Assembly: GCF_041359055.1 (NCBI RefSeq)
Contig: NZ_JBGJKZ010000001.1
Location: 1 to 64,000 of the forward strand
Reading direction: 5' to 3'
Origin: Paenalcaligenes hominis_A
GTDB taxonomy: Bacteria > Pseudomonadota > Gammaproteobacteria > Burkholderiales > Burkholderiaceae_B
DNA: 64,000 nucleotides
The notes beneath the pieces were generated by a model that saw only the letters and a list, made by a program, of their open reading frames with translations, ran no database searches and had not been told where the DNA came from. Position 1 is the stretch's first letter. Each line of letters starts with the position of its first letter. Below, piece after piece: positions 44,868 through 53,726 of the stretch. Made by a program: the position numbers and the translations under genes.

Positions 44868-45512
44868 CTAGTAAACGAGTTTGGCTGCAATAATGGGATG
44901 GGTGTCGAGAAAGAAGATGGCCTCATCAGCTAAAAGCCAAAGAGCAGTAAATGTCATCAATAACGCCATACAACCATTAAAAATCTGCAGGCGTTTAGGT
45001 TCTTGGAGAAAGCGTTTTAGCTTAGAACCTAGCGCCGCCCAAATAAAAATACATGGAAAGTTAGTCAAAGAGTTAATTAATGCAATGCTGAAATAGTGCC
45101 CCCAGCTAGCGTTAGTTGAGCTAAATAAAATAGCAATATTAATAGCCATCAACCAAGCTTTTGGGTTGACCCACTGAAATAAAGCCATTTGCCAAAAACC
45201 CATGGGTTGTTGCTGCAGCTGGGTTTTGCTTTCTGTATTAGAAGAGCGATATAAGGCCCAAGAAAGCCATAACAAATAACTGCAGCCAACTAGAGCTAAG
45301 GGAAAGCGAAGTTCTTCGATCCAACTGAATAAAAGATGAAAGGTGCTAAGAGCAATTAAACATTGAATAGCACAGCCTATGCTAACCCCAAAACACATAG
45401 GTAGCGTGCGCCTTAGACCAAAATTAACCCCAGAGGCTGTAATCAAAAGGTTGTTAGGCCCTGGGGTAACAGACATCACAGCAATGTAATTAATAAGAGC
45501 GAAGTAATTCAT
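44868..45512 (-). CDS. LysE/RhtB-family amino acid exporter
   Basis: Inner-membrane protein of 214 residues with six hydrophobic segments. The N-terminal family motif is YIAVMSVTPGPNNLLITASG, followed by FGLRRTLPMCFGVSIGC and, in the second half, WQMALFQWVNPKAWLMAINI. Members export amino acids or derivatives such as lysine, threonine or cysteine metabolites; the substrate cannot be told here. Single gene with no obvious partner. Confidence 0.85.
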   Translation of the reverse strand: MNYFALINYIAVMSVTPGPNNLLITASGVNFGLRRTLPMCFGVSIGCAIQCLIALSTFHLLFSWIEELRFPLALVGCSYLLWLSWALYRSSNTESKTQLQQQPMGFWQMALFQWVNPKAWLMAINIAILFSSTNASWGHYFSIALINSLTNFPCIFIWAALGSKLKRFLQEPKRLQIFNGCMALLMTFTALWLLADEAIFFLDTHPIIAAKLVY

Positions 45513-45604
45513 GGGGTTAATACAATAAGAAAAAAAAACAAATCCAGTTTGTTAAGCATAGCGTGTCTATTGTTTTTGATACAGATGAAATTTTTAAAAA
45601 AGCG

Positions 45605-46099
45605 CTACGCTTCGTAATGGGCTAAAAAAACGGCAGCCTCTTCGAGTTGGTGTTCATTAAAGACACGAATATGATGACGTGTTAATAAAGCGGCTGTAAC
45701 ACCCATGCCAGAAATAGTGGAACCTGTGAATGAACCATCGTAAATACGAGAACTACCACACGATGGGCTGCTTTCTTTAAGAATAGCTATCGGCGTTTGA
45801 TGGTGTTGAGCTAGTTCGAGGGCTAACTGTGCGCCAGACATAAAAAACGTAGTTAAGTCGTTGTGGTGCTGATCCACAATGCGTGCCTGAAAGTGCAGAA
45901 TGTCCTCGCCATTGCGCTTGTTTTGTATTTCGGCAGGTGGTCGGGGGGTGGGTAGGCCTGCAGCCACTTCTGGGCAAATAGGAATTAAACGGCCTTCTTT
46001 ACGCCAACGTCGGAGCAGTTCATGATCCATCTGTTTATGGCTGTGATCGTAACGAACCGGTTGGCCTAGTAAACAGGCGCTGATGAGTATAGGGGTCAT
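45605..46099 (-). CDS. DUF523 / TudS-like protein
   Basis: A 164-residue member of the DUF523 family. Three conserved cysteines are present: C9 (SACLLGQPVRYD), C42 (PICPEVAAG) and C114 (SPSCGSSRIYDG). In the characterised relative TudS three cysteines hold a [4Fe-4S] cluster that removes sulfur from thiouracil. The same spacing here makes a desulfidase-type activity plausible, but the family as a whole is poorly characterised. It stands alone, divergent from panD. Confidence 0.75.
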   Translation of the reverse strand: MTPILISACLLGQPVRYDHSHKQMDHELLRRWRKEGRLIPICPEVAAGLPTPRPPAEIQNKRNGEDILHFQARIVDQHHNDLTTFFMSGAQLALELAQHHQTPIAILKESSPSCGSSRIYDGSFTGSTISGMGVTAALLTRHHIRVFNEHQLEEAAVFLAHYEA

Positions 46100-46263
46100 A
46101 GGGCACTAGATTAAAAGCAACGAGGTGGATTTCAATCCGTTTAACTATTTAGACATACGCAATAGAGTGAATGTGGTGAAATAGGTAAACGAACATAGGT
46201 CGAGTTTGTATAAGCTCGTATAATTAAAGCAAATTCTGCTTTTATCTATTAAGTGTATTTTTC

Positions 46264-46809
46264 ATGAAAAAAATTGTTCGAGCCAAGTTGCACGGTATTA
46301 CTATTACTGGTGCTGACTTAAATTATCACGGCTCCATCACCTTAGACCCTGAAATTTGCGAACAAGCAGGCATTTTGCCTATGGAGTTTGTGGATATTTG
46401 GAATAAAGACAGCGGTGCACGTATTTCTACTTATGTTATTTATGGCAAACCAGGTTCTCGTTGCTGTATTTTAAATGGGGCGGCTGCACGCACGTGTCAA
46501 CGAGGTGACCAAGTCATTATTTGTGCCACCGAATACATTGATACTCCTCAGATTTTTGATATTGAGCCGGTGGTATTGACTTTTGATGCTCAAAATAATG
46601 TGGACGAGGTCATGAGCTATCAGGTGTATGCAACGCCAGAGCATCCGTATAACTTTCGCATCAAACGTGAAGAGCGCCCAAACGGTGCTCAGCGTCAAGT
46701 CGTTAATGTGGATGTAGAGGCTTTGGCGGCTGATTTACGAGCTCGTGGTTTAAATGATCACGCCATAGCCGATATTTTGTCGTGCCATTTAAATCAGTTT
46801 GCCTCGTAA
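46264..46809 (+). CDS. panD: Aspartate 1-decarboxylase with a C-terminal extension
   Basis: PanD makes beta-alanine for pantothenate and CoA. The pyruvoyl-forming cleavage site is GS in NYHGSITLD (G23-S24). Other family features are FVDIWNKDSGARISTYVIYG and ILNGAAARTCQRGDQVIICA. The protein has 181 residues, about 55 more than E. coli PanD. The added C-terminus (from about residue 125) contains HPYNFRIKREERPNG and a helical tail ending in ADILSCHLNQFAS, which I do not recognise. No other pantothenate gene is nearby. A terminator follows. Confidence 0.88.
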   Translation: MKKIVRAKLHGITITGADLNYHGSITLDPEICEQAGILPMEFVDIWNKDSGARISTYVIYGKPGSRCCILNGAAARTCQRGDQVIICATEYIDTPQIFDIEPVVLTFDAQNNVDEVMSYQVYATPEHPYNFRIKREERPNGAQRQVVNVDVEALAADLRARGLNDHAIADILSCHLNQFAS

Positions 46810-46830
46810 TTACTACGCAGCAGCACAGCT

Positions 46831-46868
46831 AAAAAGCACTATTGGGGTTAGCCAATAGTGCTTTTTTT
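46831..46868. terminator. Bidirectional terminator between panD and the dpp operon
   Basis: Hairpin with 15-bp stem AAAAAGCACTATTGG / CCAATAGTGCTTTTT and a 6-base loop, between convergent genes, with T runs in both directions. Confidence 0.92.
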
Positions 46869-47856
46869 AATCGCGACCCTCTTCGACGGCATGACAAGCC
46901 ACTTGGGTTTTACCCTGCATAAGCAGTTCAGGCTTTTGTTGTTTACAGCGCTCGTTGGCTAAAGGACAACGAGGATGAAATGTACAGCCAGAAGGAGGGT
47001 TTAAAGGGTTGGGCACCTCGCCTGCTACAGGAATACGCGCTTTACCAGAGCCGGTCATGTCGGGAATAGCGCCTAAGAGCATTTGTGTATAGGGATGACG
47101 TGGGGTTTTGAATAAGGTGTCGCGATCAGCTATTTCGACAATACGCCCTAAATACATAACGCCTACCCGGTCTGCTACATGATGTACCACAGCTAAGTTA
47201 TGAGAAATAAATAAATAACTGAGGCCTAAGGTACTTTGCAGGTCTTTCATGAGGTTTAAAACCTGAGCTTGTACCGATACATCTAGGGCAGAGGTGGGTT
47301 CGTCACACACGATGAACTCGGGGTTTAAGGCCAGTGCTCGTGCAATGGAAATACGTTGACGCTGTCCGCCTGAGAACTGATGCGGGTAGCGGTTTTTATC
47401 GGCGGGGTTGAGGCCAACCTGTTCGAGTAACTGTCCTGCTCGATCGGCTTGCTCTTGGGCAGAAAGTTGGGTGTGGGTTTTAAGCGGTTCGGCAATAATT
47501 CGACCCACACGCCAACGTGGATTTAAGCTGGCGTAAGGGTCTTGGAAAATCATTTGCAAGCGACGGCGCATAGCATGTTTTTGACTGGGATTCATGGCAG
47601 CTAAGTCCATGCCATCAAAATGAATGCTACCGCGCGTTAAGCCATATAAACCCGCTAGTAATCGAGCAACTGTGGATTTACCGCAACCAGACTCGCCCAC
47701 CAGTGCTAAGGTTTCGCCTTTATTTAAGGTGAAGCTAACACCATCCACGGCATGTAGTAACACACGAGGTTTACGGTAAATAACACGATCTAACCAAGAC
47801 GGTGACACATCAAAATAGCGTGCAGCATCAGTGACTTTAACTAAGGGGGTGCTCAT
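46867..47856 (-). CDS. dppF: Peptide ABC transporter ATP-binding protein, DppF type
   Basis: ATPase of a dipeptide/oligopeptide importer, 329 residues. Walker A is GESGCGKSTVARLLAG, the signature motif FSGGQRQRISIARALALNPE and Walker B FIVCDEPTSALDVS. The C-terminal oligopeptide-transporter extension has NPLNPPSGCTFHPRCPLANE with cysteines typical of this subfamily (iron-sulfur site in some members). Its ATG overlaps the dppD stop by 4 bases (ATGA). Last gene of the dppABCDF-type operon. Confidence 0.9.
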   Translation of the reverse strand: MSTPLVKVTDAARYFDVSPSWLDRVIYRKPRVLLHAVDGVSFTLNKGETLALVGESGCGKSTVARLLAGLYGLTRGSIHFDGMDLAAMNPSQKHAMRRRLQMIFQDPYASLNPRWRVGRIIAEPLKTHTQLSAQEQADRAGQLLEQVGLNPADKNRYPHQFSGGQRQRISIARALALNPEFIVCDEPTSALDVSVQAQVLNLMKDLQSTLGLSYLFISHNLAVVHHVADRVGVMYLGRIVEIADRDTLFKTPRHPYTQMLLGAIPDMTGSGKARIPVAGEVPNPLNPPSGCTFHPRCPLANERCKQQKPELLMQGKTQVACHAVEEGRD

Positions 47857-48824
47857 GCTGGCTCTCCTTCATGCAGCCAACAGGCAACTTGGCGATTTTT
47901 GATGGTGATCAGTTCAGGGCGTTCGATTTGACAGCGTGGCATCACCTCTTTGCAACGAGGGTTAAATGCACAGCCTGGAGGAATCGCATTTAAACGCGGC
48001 ATGCTGCCTGGAATTTGTTCTAAACGCGATAAATTGCGGTGAATATCAGGAATAGAACGCATGAGTCCGGCTGTATAAGGATGCAAAGGGCGCTGGATTA
48101 CGTCTTGTACGGGACCTACTTCAATAATGCGTCCTGCATACATAACGGCAACACGGTCTGCGGTTTCGGCAATTACACCCATATCATGCGTAATGAGCAT
48201 GACCGAAGTACCGTGCTCTTTACAGAGTTTTTTCAGTAAGTCGATAATTTGGGCTTGGATGGATACGTCTAAAGCCGTGGTGGGCTCATCGGCCACAATC
48301 AGCTTTGGTTCAGCTGCCAAGGCTAAGGCAATAACCACCCGTTGCCGCATGCCCCCAGAAAACTGATGGGGGTAGTGGTTAATGCGTTCGCGTGCTGCTG
48401 GAATACCAGTGGATTCAAGCAGCTCTATAGCGCGTTCTTGGGCTTGTGTTTGGCTGAGACTGAGGTGGGTTTGAATGGTTTCAACCAATTGTTGACCCAC
48501 CGTGTAAAGAGGGTTGAGTGAGGTTAAGGGATCTTGGAAAATAGCCCCAATTTCTTTGCCTCGTAGCTGACGCATTTGCTCTTCGGGCAAATTATCAATG
48601 CGTTTGCCATTAAAATGGATTTCCCCGCTAGCAATACGACCTGGTGGGTCAAGCAGGCGAATAATAGAGCTACCCGTCAGGGATTTGCCTGCACCAGATT
48701 CGCCGACTACGCCTAAAACCTCGCCGCTATTGATATGGAAAGAGACATCGTTTAAAGCGGTGAGAACCCCACGACGGGTGGGGAACTCAACGTTAAGATG
48801 TTTGACTTCGAGTAAGGCGCTCAT
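47853..48824 (-). CDS. dppD: Peptide ABC transporter ATP-binding protein, DppD type
   Basis: Second ATPase of the importer, 323 residues. Walker A GESGAGKSLTGSSIIRLL, signature FSGGMRQRVVIALALAAEPK and Walker B LIVADEPTTALDVS are intact. The C-terminal extension includes NAIPPGCAFNPRCKEVMPRC. It lies 1 base downstream of dppC and overlaps dppF by 4 bases. Together with DppF it forms the nucleotide-binding pair below the DppBC membrane subunits. Confidence 0.9.
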   Translation of the reverse strand: MSALLEVKHLNVEFPTRRGVLTALNDVSFHINSGEVLGVVGESGAGKSLTGSSIIRLLDPPGRIASGEIHFNGKRIDNLPEEQMRQLRGKEIGAIFQDPLTSLNPLYTVGQQLVETIQTHLSLSQTQAQERAIELLESTGIPAARERINHYPHQFSGGMRQRVVIALALAAEPKLIVADEPTTALDVSIQAQIIDLLKKLCKEHGTSVMLITHDMGVIAETADRVAVMYAGRIIEVGPVQDVIQRPLHPYTAGLMRSIPDIHRNLSRLEQIPGSMPRLNAIPPGCAFNPRCKEVMPRCQIERPELITIKNRQVACWLHEGEPA

Positions 48825-48825
48825 A

Positions 48826-49737
48826 TTAGTTCAGTCGTGGGTTAAGCGCATCGCGCAACCAATCACCAAGTAAGTTCACAGAAAGAACTAGCAGAATTAA
48901 TACTAGTCCCGGAAAAATGGTGATCCACCATTCACCAGAAAAAAGGAAATCATTGCCAACACGTATTAGTGTGCCCAGAGAAGGGGAAGTGGGTGGTACC
49001 CCTACACCTAAAAAGGATAAGGTGGCTTCGGTGATAATGGCGGTAGCCAAATGCACTGTTGCCAGAACTAGTACTGGACCCAATACGTTAGGTAAGACAT
49101 GGCTAAACATAATTCTAGAGCCCGATACCCCAATAACTTTAGCTGCTTGAACGTATTCTTTGTTTTTTTCTACTAAAGTAGAACCCCGTACAGTACGGGC
49201 GTACTGCGGCCAGCCGGCTAGTGCAATAGCCCCAACCAGAACAGGGAAAGCAATTACATCAAGCAGGTTTTGCGGCACAGCGGCACGAGCTACACCATCA
49301 ATAAGCAAAGCAATAAGAATGGCGGGAAAAGATAGCTGCACATCTGCAACGCGCATAATAAAAGCATCGATACGGCCACCGGCATAACCGGCAATAAGGC
49401 CCAAGGCAATCCCTACCACCATGGATAAAAAAACGGAGGCAAACCCGATCATGAGGGAGATACGGGTGCCATACATGAGTGATGATAATAGATCGCGTCC
49501 TTGGCTGTCGGTGCCCAGTAAATAGGTGCTAAGGCCGTTTTGTTCCCATGCCGGAGGTAATAGAGCATCAATAAGATTAACCGAGGCCAAATCAAATGGA
49601 TTATGCGGCGCAATCCATGGTGCACCAAAAGCACCCACAAAAAGTATTAAGGTCATTAAAGTAGCAAATATAGCTACGGGAGAATGCCGCCATGACCAAG
49701 CCAGATCGCTATCCCAAAAGTGTGCTAAGCGGCTCAT
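48826..49737 (-). CDS. dppC: Peptide ABC transporter permease, DppC type
   Basis: Membrane subunit of 303 residues with about six hydrophobic segments. The N-terminal domain has FGAPWIAPHNPFDLASVNL and LLGTDSQGRDLLSSLMYGTR, typical of DppC/OppC. The coupling (EAA) loop is about VLVEKNKEYVQAAKVIGVSG to SHVLPNVLGPVLV. Its ATG overlaps the dppB stop by one base (TAATG). Stop and dppD start are separated by a single base. Confidence 0.9.
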   Translation of the reverse strand: MSRLAHFWDSDLAWSWRHSPVAIFATLMTLILFVGAFGAPWIAPHNPFDLASVNLIDALLPPAWEQNGLSTYLLGTDSQGRDLLSSLMYGTRISLMIGFASVFLSMVVGIALGLIAGYAGGRIDAFIMRVADVQLSFPAILIALLIDGVARAAVPQNLLDVIAFPVLVGAIALAGWPQYARTVRGSTLVEKNKEYVQAAKVIGVSGSRIMFSHVLPNVLGPVLVLATVHLATAIITEATLSFLGVGVPPTSPSLGTLIRVGNDFLFSGEWWITIFPGLVLILLVLSVNLLGDWLRDALNPRLN

Positions 49738-50720
49738 TATTGGGCACCTCTATTCATGCTAATACGTAAACGAGGGTCGACCGCAAAATACAATAAATCC
49801 ACAATTAAGTTGATACAGACAAAAACCAGCGCAATTAAGCAAAGATATGCTGCCATGACAGGCACATCAGCAAATTGGACGGCTTGGATAAAGAGTAAAC
49901 CCATACCCGGCCATTGGAAAACGGTTTCAGTGACAATGGCAAAAGCAATGATGCCACCTAACTGTAGGCCAGTAATGGTAATGACAGGGACCATGGTGTT
50001 TTTCAAAGCATGACCAAAATGAATGGCACGCTGGCTAAGACCACGGGCTCGGGCAAATTTAATGTAATCGGTACGCAAGACTTCGAGCATCTCTGAACGA
50101 ACTAAGCGCAGGATTAAGGTGAGCTGAAAGAGTGAAAGCGTAATAGCAGGCAAAATAAGATGACGCCAGCCATCGATACTGAATAAGCCGGTGCTCCACC
50201 AACCAATATAGGTGACTTCGCCGCGACCATAACTAGGTAGCCAGCCTAGCTGCACTGACATAACGAGTATTAGTAAAATACCGATCAAAAACGTGGGCAA
50301 AGAGATACCCAGTAAGGAGAACGCTAAAATGGCTTGAGAAATAAACCCATTTCGTTTTAAAGCGGTATAGACCCCTAAAGGCAAACCTACCACTAAGGCC
50401 ATGATAGCAGCCACTACTGAAAGCTCTACCGTTGCGGGTAAGCGGTCTTTGAGCAGTTCAGACACACTTTGTCCTTGGCGCAAGGAAAGCCCAAACTCGC
50501 CCTGTACAGCATTTTGTACAAAATGCCAAAACTGGACTAAAGCGGATTGATCTAGACCAAGACTAGTACGTAATGCAGCGCGATCAGCGTCTGTGGCGTC
50601 TTGGCCCAACATAATGGTGACTGGGTCACCAATATATCTAAATAAAATAAACGCTAATAAGCTGACGGCCAACATGACCAGTACAGCTTGAAATAAGCGT
50701 CGAATAATAAATACCAACAT
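49737..50720 (-). CDS. dppB: Peptide ABC transporter permease, DppB type
   Basis: Membrane subunit of 327 residues, partner of DppC. The N-terminus FIIRRLFQAVLVMLAVSLLA and FRYIGDPVTIMLGQDATDAD are typical of DppB/OppB. The EAA-loop region reads EVLRTDYIKFARARGLSQRA. About six membrane segments are visible. It follows dppA after a 54-base spacer that contains a stem-loop. Confidence 0.9.
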   Translation of the reverse strand: MLVFIIRRLFQAVLVMLAVSLLAFILFRYIGDPVTIMLGQDATDADRAALRTSLGLDQSALVQFWHFVQNAVQGEFGLSLRQGQSVSELLKDRLPATVELSVVAAIMALVVGLPLGVYTALKRNGFISQAILAFSLLGISLPTFLIGILLILVMSVQLGWLPSYGRGEVTYIGWWSTGLFSIDGWRHLILPAITLSLFQLTLILRLVRSEMLEVLRTDYIKFARARGLSQRAIHFGHALKNTMVPVITITGLQLGGIIAFAIVTETVFQWPGMGLLFIQAVQFADVPVMAAYLCLIALVFVCINLIVDLLYFAVDPRLRISMNRGAQ

Positions 50721-50733
50721 AGGGGCGACTTGT

Positions 50734-50758
50734 GGGCTTAGACGATCAGCCTAAGCCC
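50734..50758 (-). promoter_or_regulatory. Intercistronic stem-loop between dppA and dppB
   Basis: An 8-bp GC-rich inverted repeat GGGCTTAG / CTAAGCCC with a 9-base loop and no T run on the minus strand. In ABC importer operons such hairpins protect the binding-protein mRNA from 3' decay, giving an excess of the binding protein over the membrane subunits; inferred here. Confidence 0.6.
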
Positions 50759-50774
50759 GCAATCCTTTTAGTGA

Positions 50775-52349
50775 TTAATCAATGGTCACCCAGTGCGCGG
50801 TTAGACGGTTGTCTGCACGGTGCACTACGTTCACGTTTTTAGCCATGGCCCAAGGGATAACTTGGTCGTGGAGCGGGAGGTGACCCACTTCATCGGCATG
50901 GATTTTTAAGACTTTATGAATAGCATCGGTGCGTTTGGCCTCGTCGGTTTCTGTTTTGATTTGGTCAATTAGCGCATCCACTTCCGCATTTTCATAATTT
51001 CCAAAGTTAAAGGAGCCATCGGCACCTTCGCCTTTGCTGTGCATTAAGCTTTGGAGTGTGTAGAGCGCATCGAAAGTAGGTACACCCCACCCAAATAGAT
51101 ACGCACTGGTGTCGTAAGACTGTACTTTAGGAAAGTACGTTGCACGAGGCATAGCGTTTAAAGATGCTTTTACCCCTGCCCGTGCCCACATACCAACCAC
51201 AGCCTGACAAATGGCCTCATCGTTGATGTAACGGTTGTTGGGGCAATCTAGAGTAAAGCTAATTTCATTTGGCTCGTAGCCGGCTTCTTTAATGAGAGCT
51301 TTAGCTTTTTCTAAGTCGGGGGCGGGACGTTTGGCGAGCTCTTCGGTCCAACCATGCACCTGCGGTGCAACCATAGTTCCGGTAGGCGAGGAGGAGCCAC
51401 GCATTACGGCCTTTTTAATGGCTTCAGTATCTATAGCTAAATAAAGAGCCTCGCGTACACGTTGGTCAGCAAAAGGATTTTTTCCTTTTACAGAGCTGTA
51501 TTTTAGTTCGGGGCTTTTTTGATCTAGACCAATATAAATGGTGCGATACTCGTTGCCCTCAACCACCTTGGCTTGTTGTTGAATGCGCTGTAAATCTTGG
51601 GCAGGGGGATCAAGTACAAAATCGACTTCGCCTGAGAGCAGAGCTGCCGTACGAGTTGCGTTTTGTTTAATGGGGGTATAGACGATTTTCGTTACGTTGC
51701 CTGGTTTTTGGTCTTTGCCCCACCATTCGGGATTTTCTACATAAACAGTACGAATGTCGACTTCACGGGAGTCCAGTTTGTATGCACCTGTGCCGTTGGC
51801 ATGACGTGCAGAGTAGGTTTCTTGTTGGTTAGCAAAGTCTTGGGGGGCGGTGGCGTTATTGGCCTCAGACCACGCTTTGTTCATCATGAAAACGTTGGTG
51901 AGTTGACGTAATAACACAGGGTTTGGCCCTTGGGTTTCAATTTCTACCGTGTGGTCATCGACTTTACGTACCTCTTTGATACCATTTACATACGCTTTAA
52001 AATTAGAGGTGGGTGCCAATGCACGATTTATGGAAAACACCACATCATCGGCGGTAAAATCTGCGCCATCATGGAACTTCACACCTTCGCGTAGCTTAAA
52101 ACGCCAGACAGTATCCGATTCGGCTTGCCACTCGACCGCAAGAGAAGGCACTAGATTAAAGTCTTTATCATAATCAACCAACGGTTCATATACATAACTG
52201 CTCGCAGCAATGGTCATGCCTTCGTTTTGAGCGTGCGGATCTAACGTTAGAATGTCTCCTTGACTAGCCCAACGCAGAGTTTTTGCTTGCCCCAGTACAG
52301 GGACAAATAAAGCGGCCGTTAGTGCTGCAATAATCAGTTTTTTATGCAT
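50775..52349 (-). CDS. dppA: Periplasmic peptide-binding protein, DppA/OppA family
   Basis: Substrate-binding protein of the importer. I use the ATG at 52349 (AAAGGAG upstream), giving 524 residues with a Sec signal peptide (MHKKLIIAALTAALFVPVLG, cleavage near GQAKT). A longer frame adding 84 residues has no ribosome binding site and hides the signal. SBP family 5 features are LRWASQGDILTLDPHAQNEG, WRFKLREGVKFHDGADFTAD and KNPFADQRVREALYLAID. First gene of dppABCDF; promoter not identified. Specificity between dipeptides, oligopeptides and other ligands cannot be set. Confidence 0.9.
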   Translation of the reverse strand: MHKKLIIAALTAALFVPVLGQAKTLRWASQGDILTLDPHAQNEGMTIAASSYVYEPLVDYDKDFNLVPSLAVEWQAESDTVWRFKLREGVKFHDGADFTADDVVFSINRALAPTSNFKAYVNGIKEVRKVDDHTVEIETQGPNPVLLRQLTNVFMMNKAWSEANNATAPQDFANQQETYSARHANGTGAYKLDSREVDIRTVYVENPEWWGKDQKPGNVTKIVYTPIKQNATRTAALLSGEVDFVLDPPAQDLQRIQQQAKVVEGNEYRTIYIGLDQKSPELKYSSVKGKNPFADQRVREALYLAIDTEAIKKAVMRGSSSPTGTMVAPQVHGWTEELAKRPAPDLEKAKALIKEAGYEPNEISFTLDCPNNRYINDEAICQAVVGMWARAGVKASLNAMPRATYFPKVQSYDTSAYLFGWGVPTFDALYTLQSLMHSKGEGADGSFNFGNYENAEVDALIDQIKTETDEAKRTDAIHKVLKIHADEVGHLPLHDQVIPWAMAKNVNVVHRADNRLTAHWVTID

Positions 52350-52465
52350 AAAGGTTGCTCCTTTAAAGCGTGTGTAAGCGAGTGTAATTATTTTCATAGT
52401 GCCTTGGCTTGGAATAGGCGTCAACATTAAGCATAGATGATATAAAAATAAAGTGGAGCTTAGAA

Positions 52466-53638
52466 ATATCAATAGATAATCAAATAACTCGACGAATTGC
52501 TCACCTGGACATGGATGCGTTTTACGCTTCTGTTGCTTTGTTACGTTATCCCGAATTACGTGGCACGGTATTAGTTGTGGGAGGGCGAAATGTGCCTGCA
52601 CCTAAACAACGCACAGATGGCACATGGCAATACGCCCGTTTAGGAGACTATACGGGTCGAGGGGTTGTGACCACCGCGAGTTATGAGGCGCGAGCTTTTG
52701 GTGTGTTTTCGGCCATGGGTTTGATGAAAGCGGCCCAACTTGCTCCTCATGCTATTTTGTTGCCTGCGGACTTTACTGCCTATAGGTATTATTCCCGCTT
52801 ATTTAAACAAGCCATCGCTCAAATTTCGGACCGCATAGAAAATCGTGGTATTGATGAAATATATATTGATTTAACGGAATTAAAACAAAGCAGTAGTGAG
52901 TTGGCACAGCAATTACAAAAAGCCGTATGGGATGCCACTCAATTAACCTGCTCTATAGGCATTAGTCCAAATAAGCTTTTATCTAAAATAGCTTCAGACT
53001 TAAACAAGCCCAATGGGGTTTGTATTATTAATGAGGATGACATAGAGCGTTTAATTTGGCCTTTGTCTGTAGCAAAGGTGAATGGTATTGGCCCTAAATC
53101 ACAAATTAAACTTACCCAGCTAGGCATTCATACTATTGGGGATATAGCTCGAGCTGACCCTGCTTTATTACAAGAGGTATTTGGTTTAAGTTATGCTCAA
53201 TGGTTGAAAGAGGTGTCGCAAGGCATTGATCATCGGCCAATTATTTTAAGCTCAGACCCTAAGTCCATGAGTCGTGAGCGCACATTTGAGCGTGATTTGC
53301 ATGTGCAGCATGATCGCCAAACATTAAGTGTGATTTTAGAGCGCATATGCCAACAGCTAGAGCAAGACTTGCGTGCAAAAGCATTCAGAGCCCAAACCAT
53401 AGGCATTAAACTACGTTTTGATGACTTCAGCATTTTGACGCGTGACCTTACACTAGAGCGTCCGGTGGTAAATGGTGAAGACATATTGCATGCAGCTAGA
53501 CAGAACTTGCGTCGTACTGAGATTCGTCACCGTCGTTTACGTTTGGTTGGGGTTCGAGCCACAAAGTTGATCGCTGAGGCGGACTGCGTGGTGTTTGATA
53601 ACACGCCCCAACAACTGAATTTAGACGGTTTATTTTAG
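52466..53638 (+). CDS. dinB: DNA polymerase IV, start codon unusual
   Basis: Error-prone Y-family polymerase for translesion synthesis. Visible motifs are AHLDMDAFYASVALL at the N-terminus, YEARAFGVFSAMGLMKAAQL, the catalytic pair in RGIDEIYIDLTEL, CSIGISPNKLLSKIASDLNK and the little-finger domain to the end. The first ATG (52511) is the Met after the first catalytic Asp. The conserved TRRIAHLD is encoded just upstream in frame but follows no ATG, GTG or TTG back to the stop at 52415. I place the start at an ATA (52466) because GGAG lies 7 bases before it; this is a guess. About 390 residues from there, 375 from the ATG. Confidence 0.85.
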   Translation: MSIDNQITRRIAHLDMDAFYASVALLRYPELRGTVLVVGGRNVPAPKQRTDGTWQYARLGDYTGRGVVTTASYEARAFGVFSAMGLMKAAQLAPHAILLPADFTAYRYYSRLFKQAIAQISDRIENRGIDEIYIDLTELKQSSSELAQQLQKAVWDATQLTCSIGISPNKLLSKIASDLNKPNGVCIINEDDIERLIWPLSVAKVNGIGPKSQIKLTQLGIHTIGDIARADPALLQEVFGLSYAQWLKEVSQGIDHRPIILSSDPKSMSRERTFERDLHVQHDRQTLSVILERICQQLEQDLRAKAFRAQTIGIKLRFDDFSILTRDLTLERPVVNGEDILHAARQNLRRTEIRHRRLRLVGVRATKLIAEADCVVFDNTPQQLNLDGLF

Positions 53639-53726
53639 ATACGCACAAAAGCAGAGCTGATGCGCTAAAATTATTCTATAAAGCTGTTGCGGCTAGTACG
53701 TTTTCTTTTTTACAGGGTTCGCTGTT

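Noticed and set aside
52437..52445. An out-of-frame ATG upstream of dinB as evidence for a frameshifted start
   Set aside because: That frame reads ATG-ATA-TAA and stops at once, so it cannot supply the missing N-terminus.
52350..52601. 84-codon upstream extension of dppA
   Set aside because: It would bury the obvious signal peptide, and AAAGGAG precedes the internal ATG.
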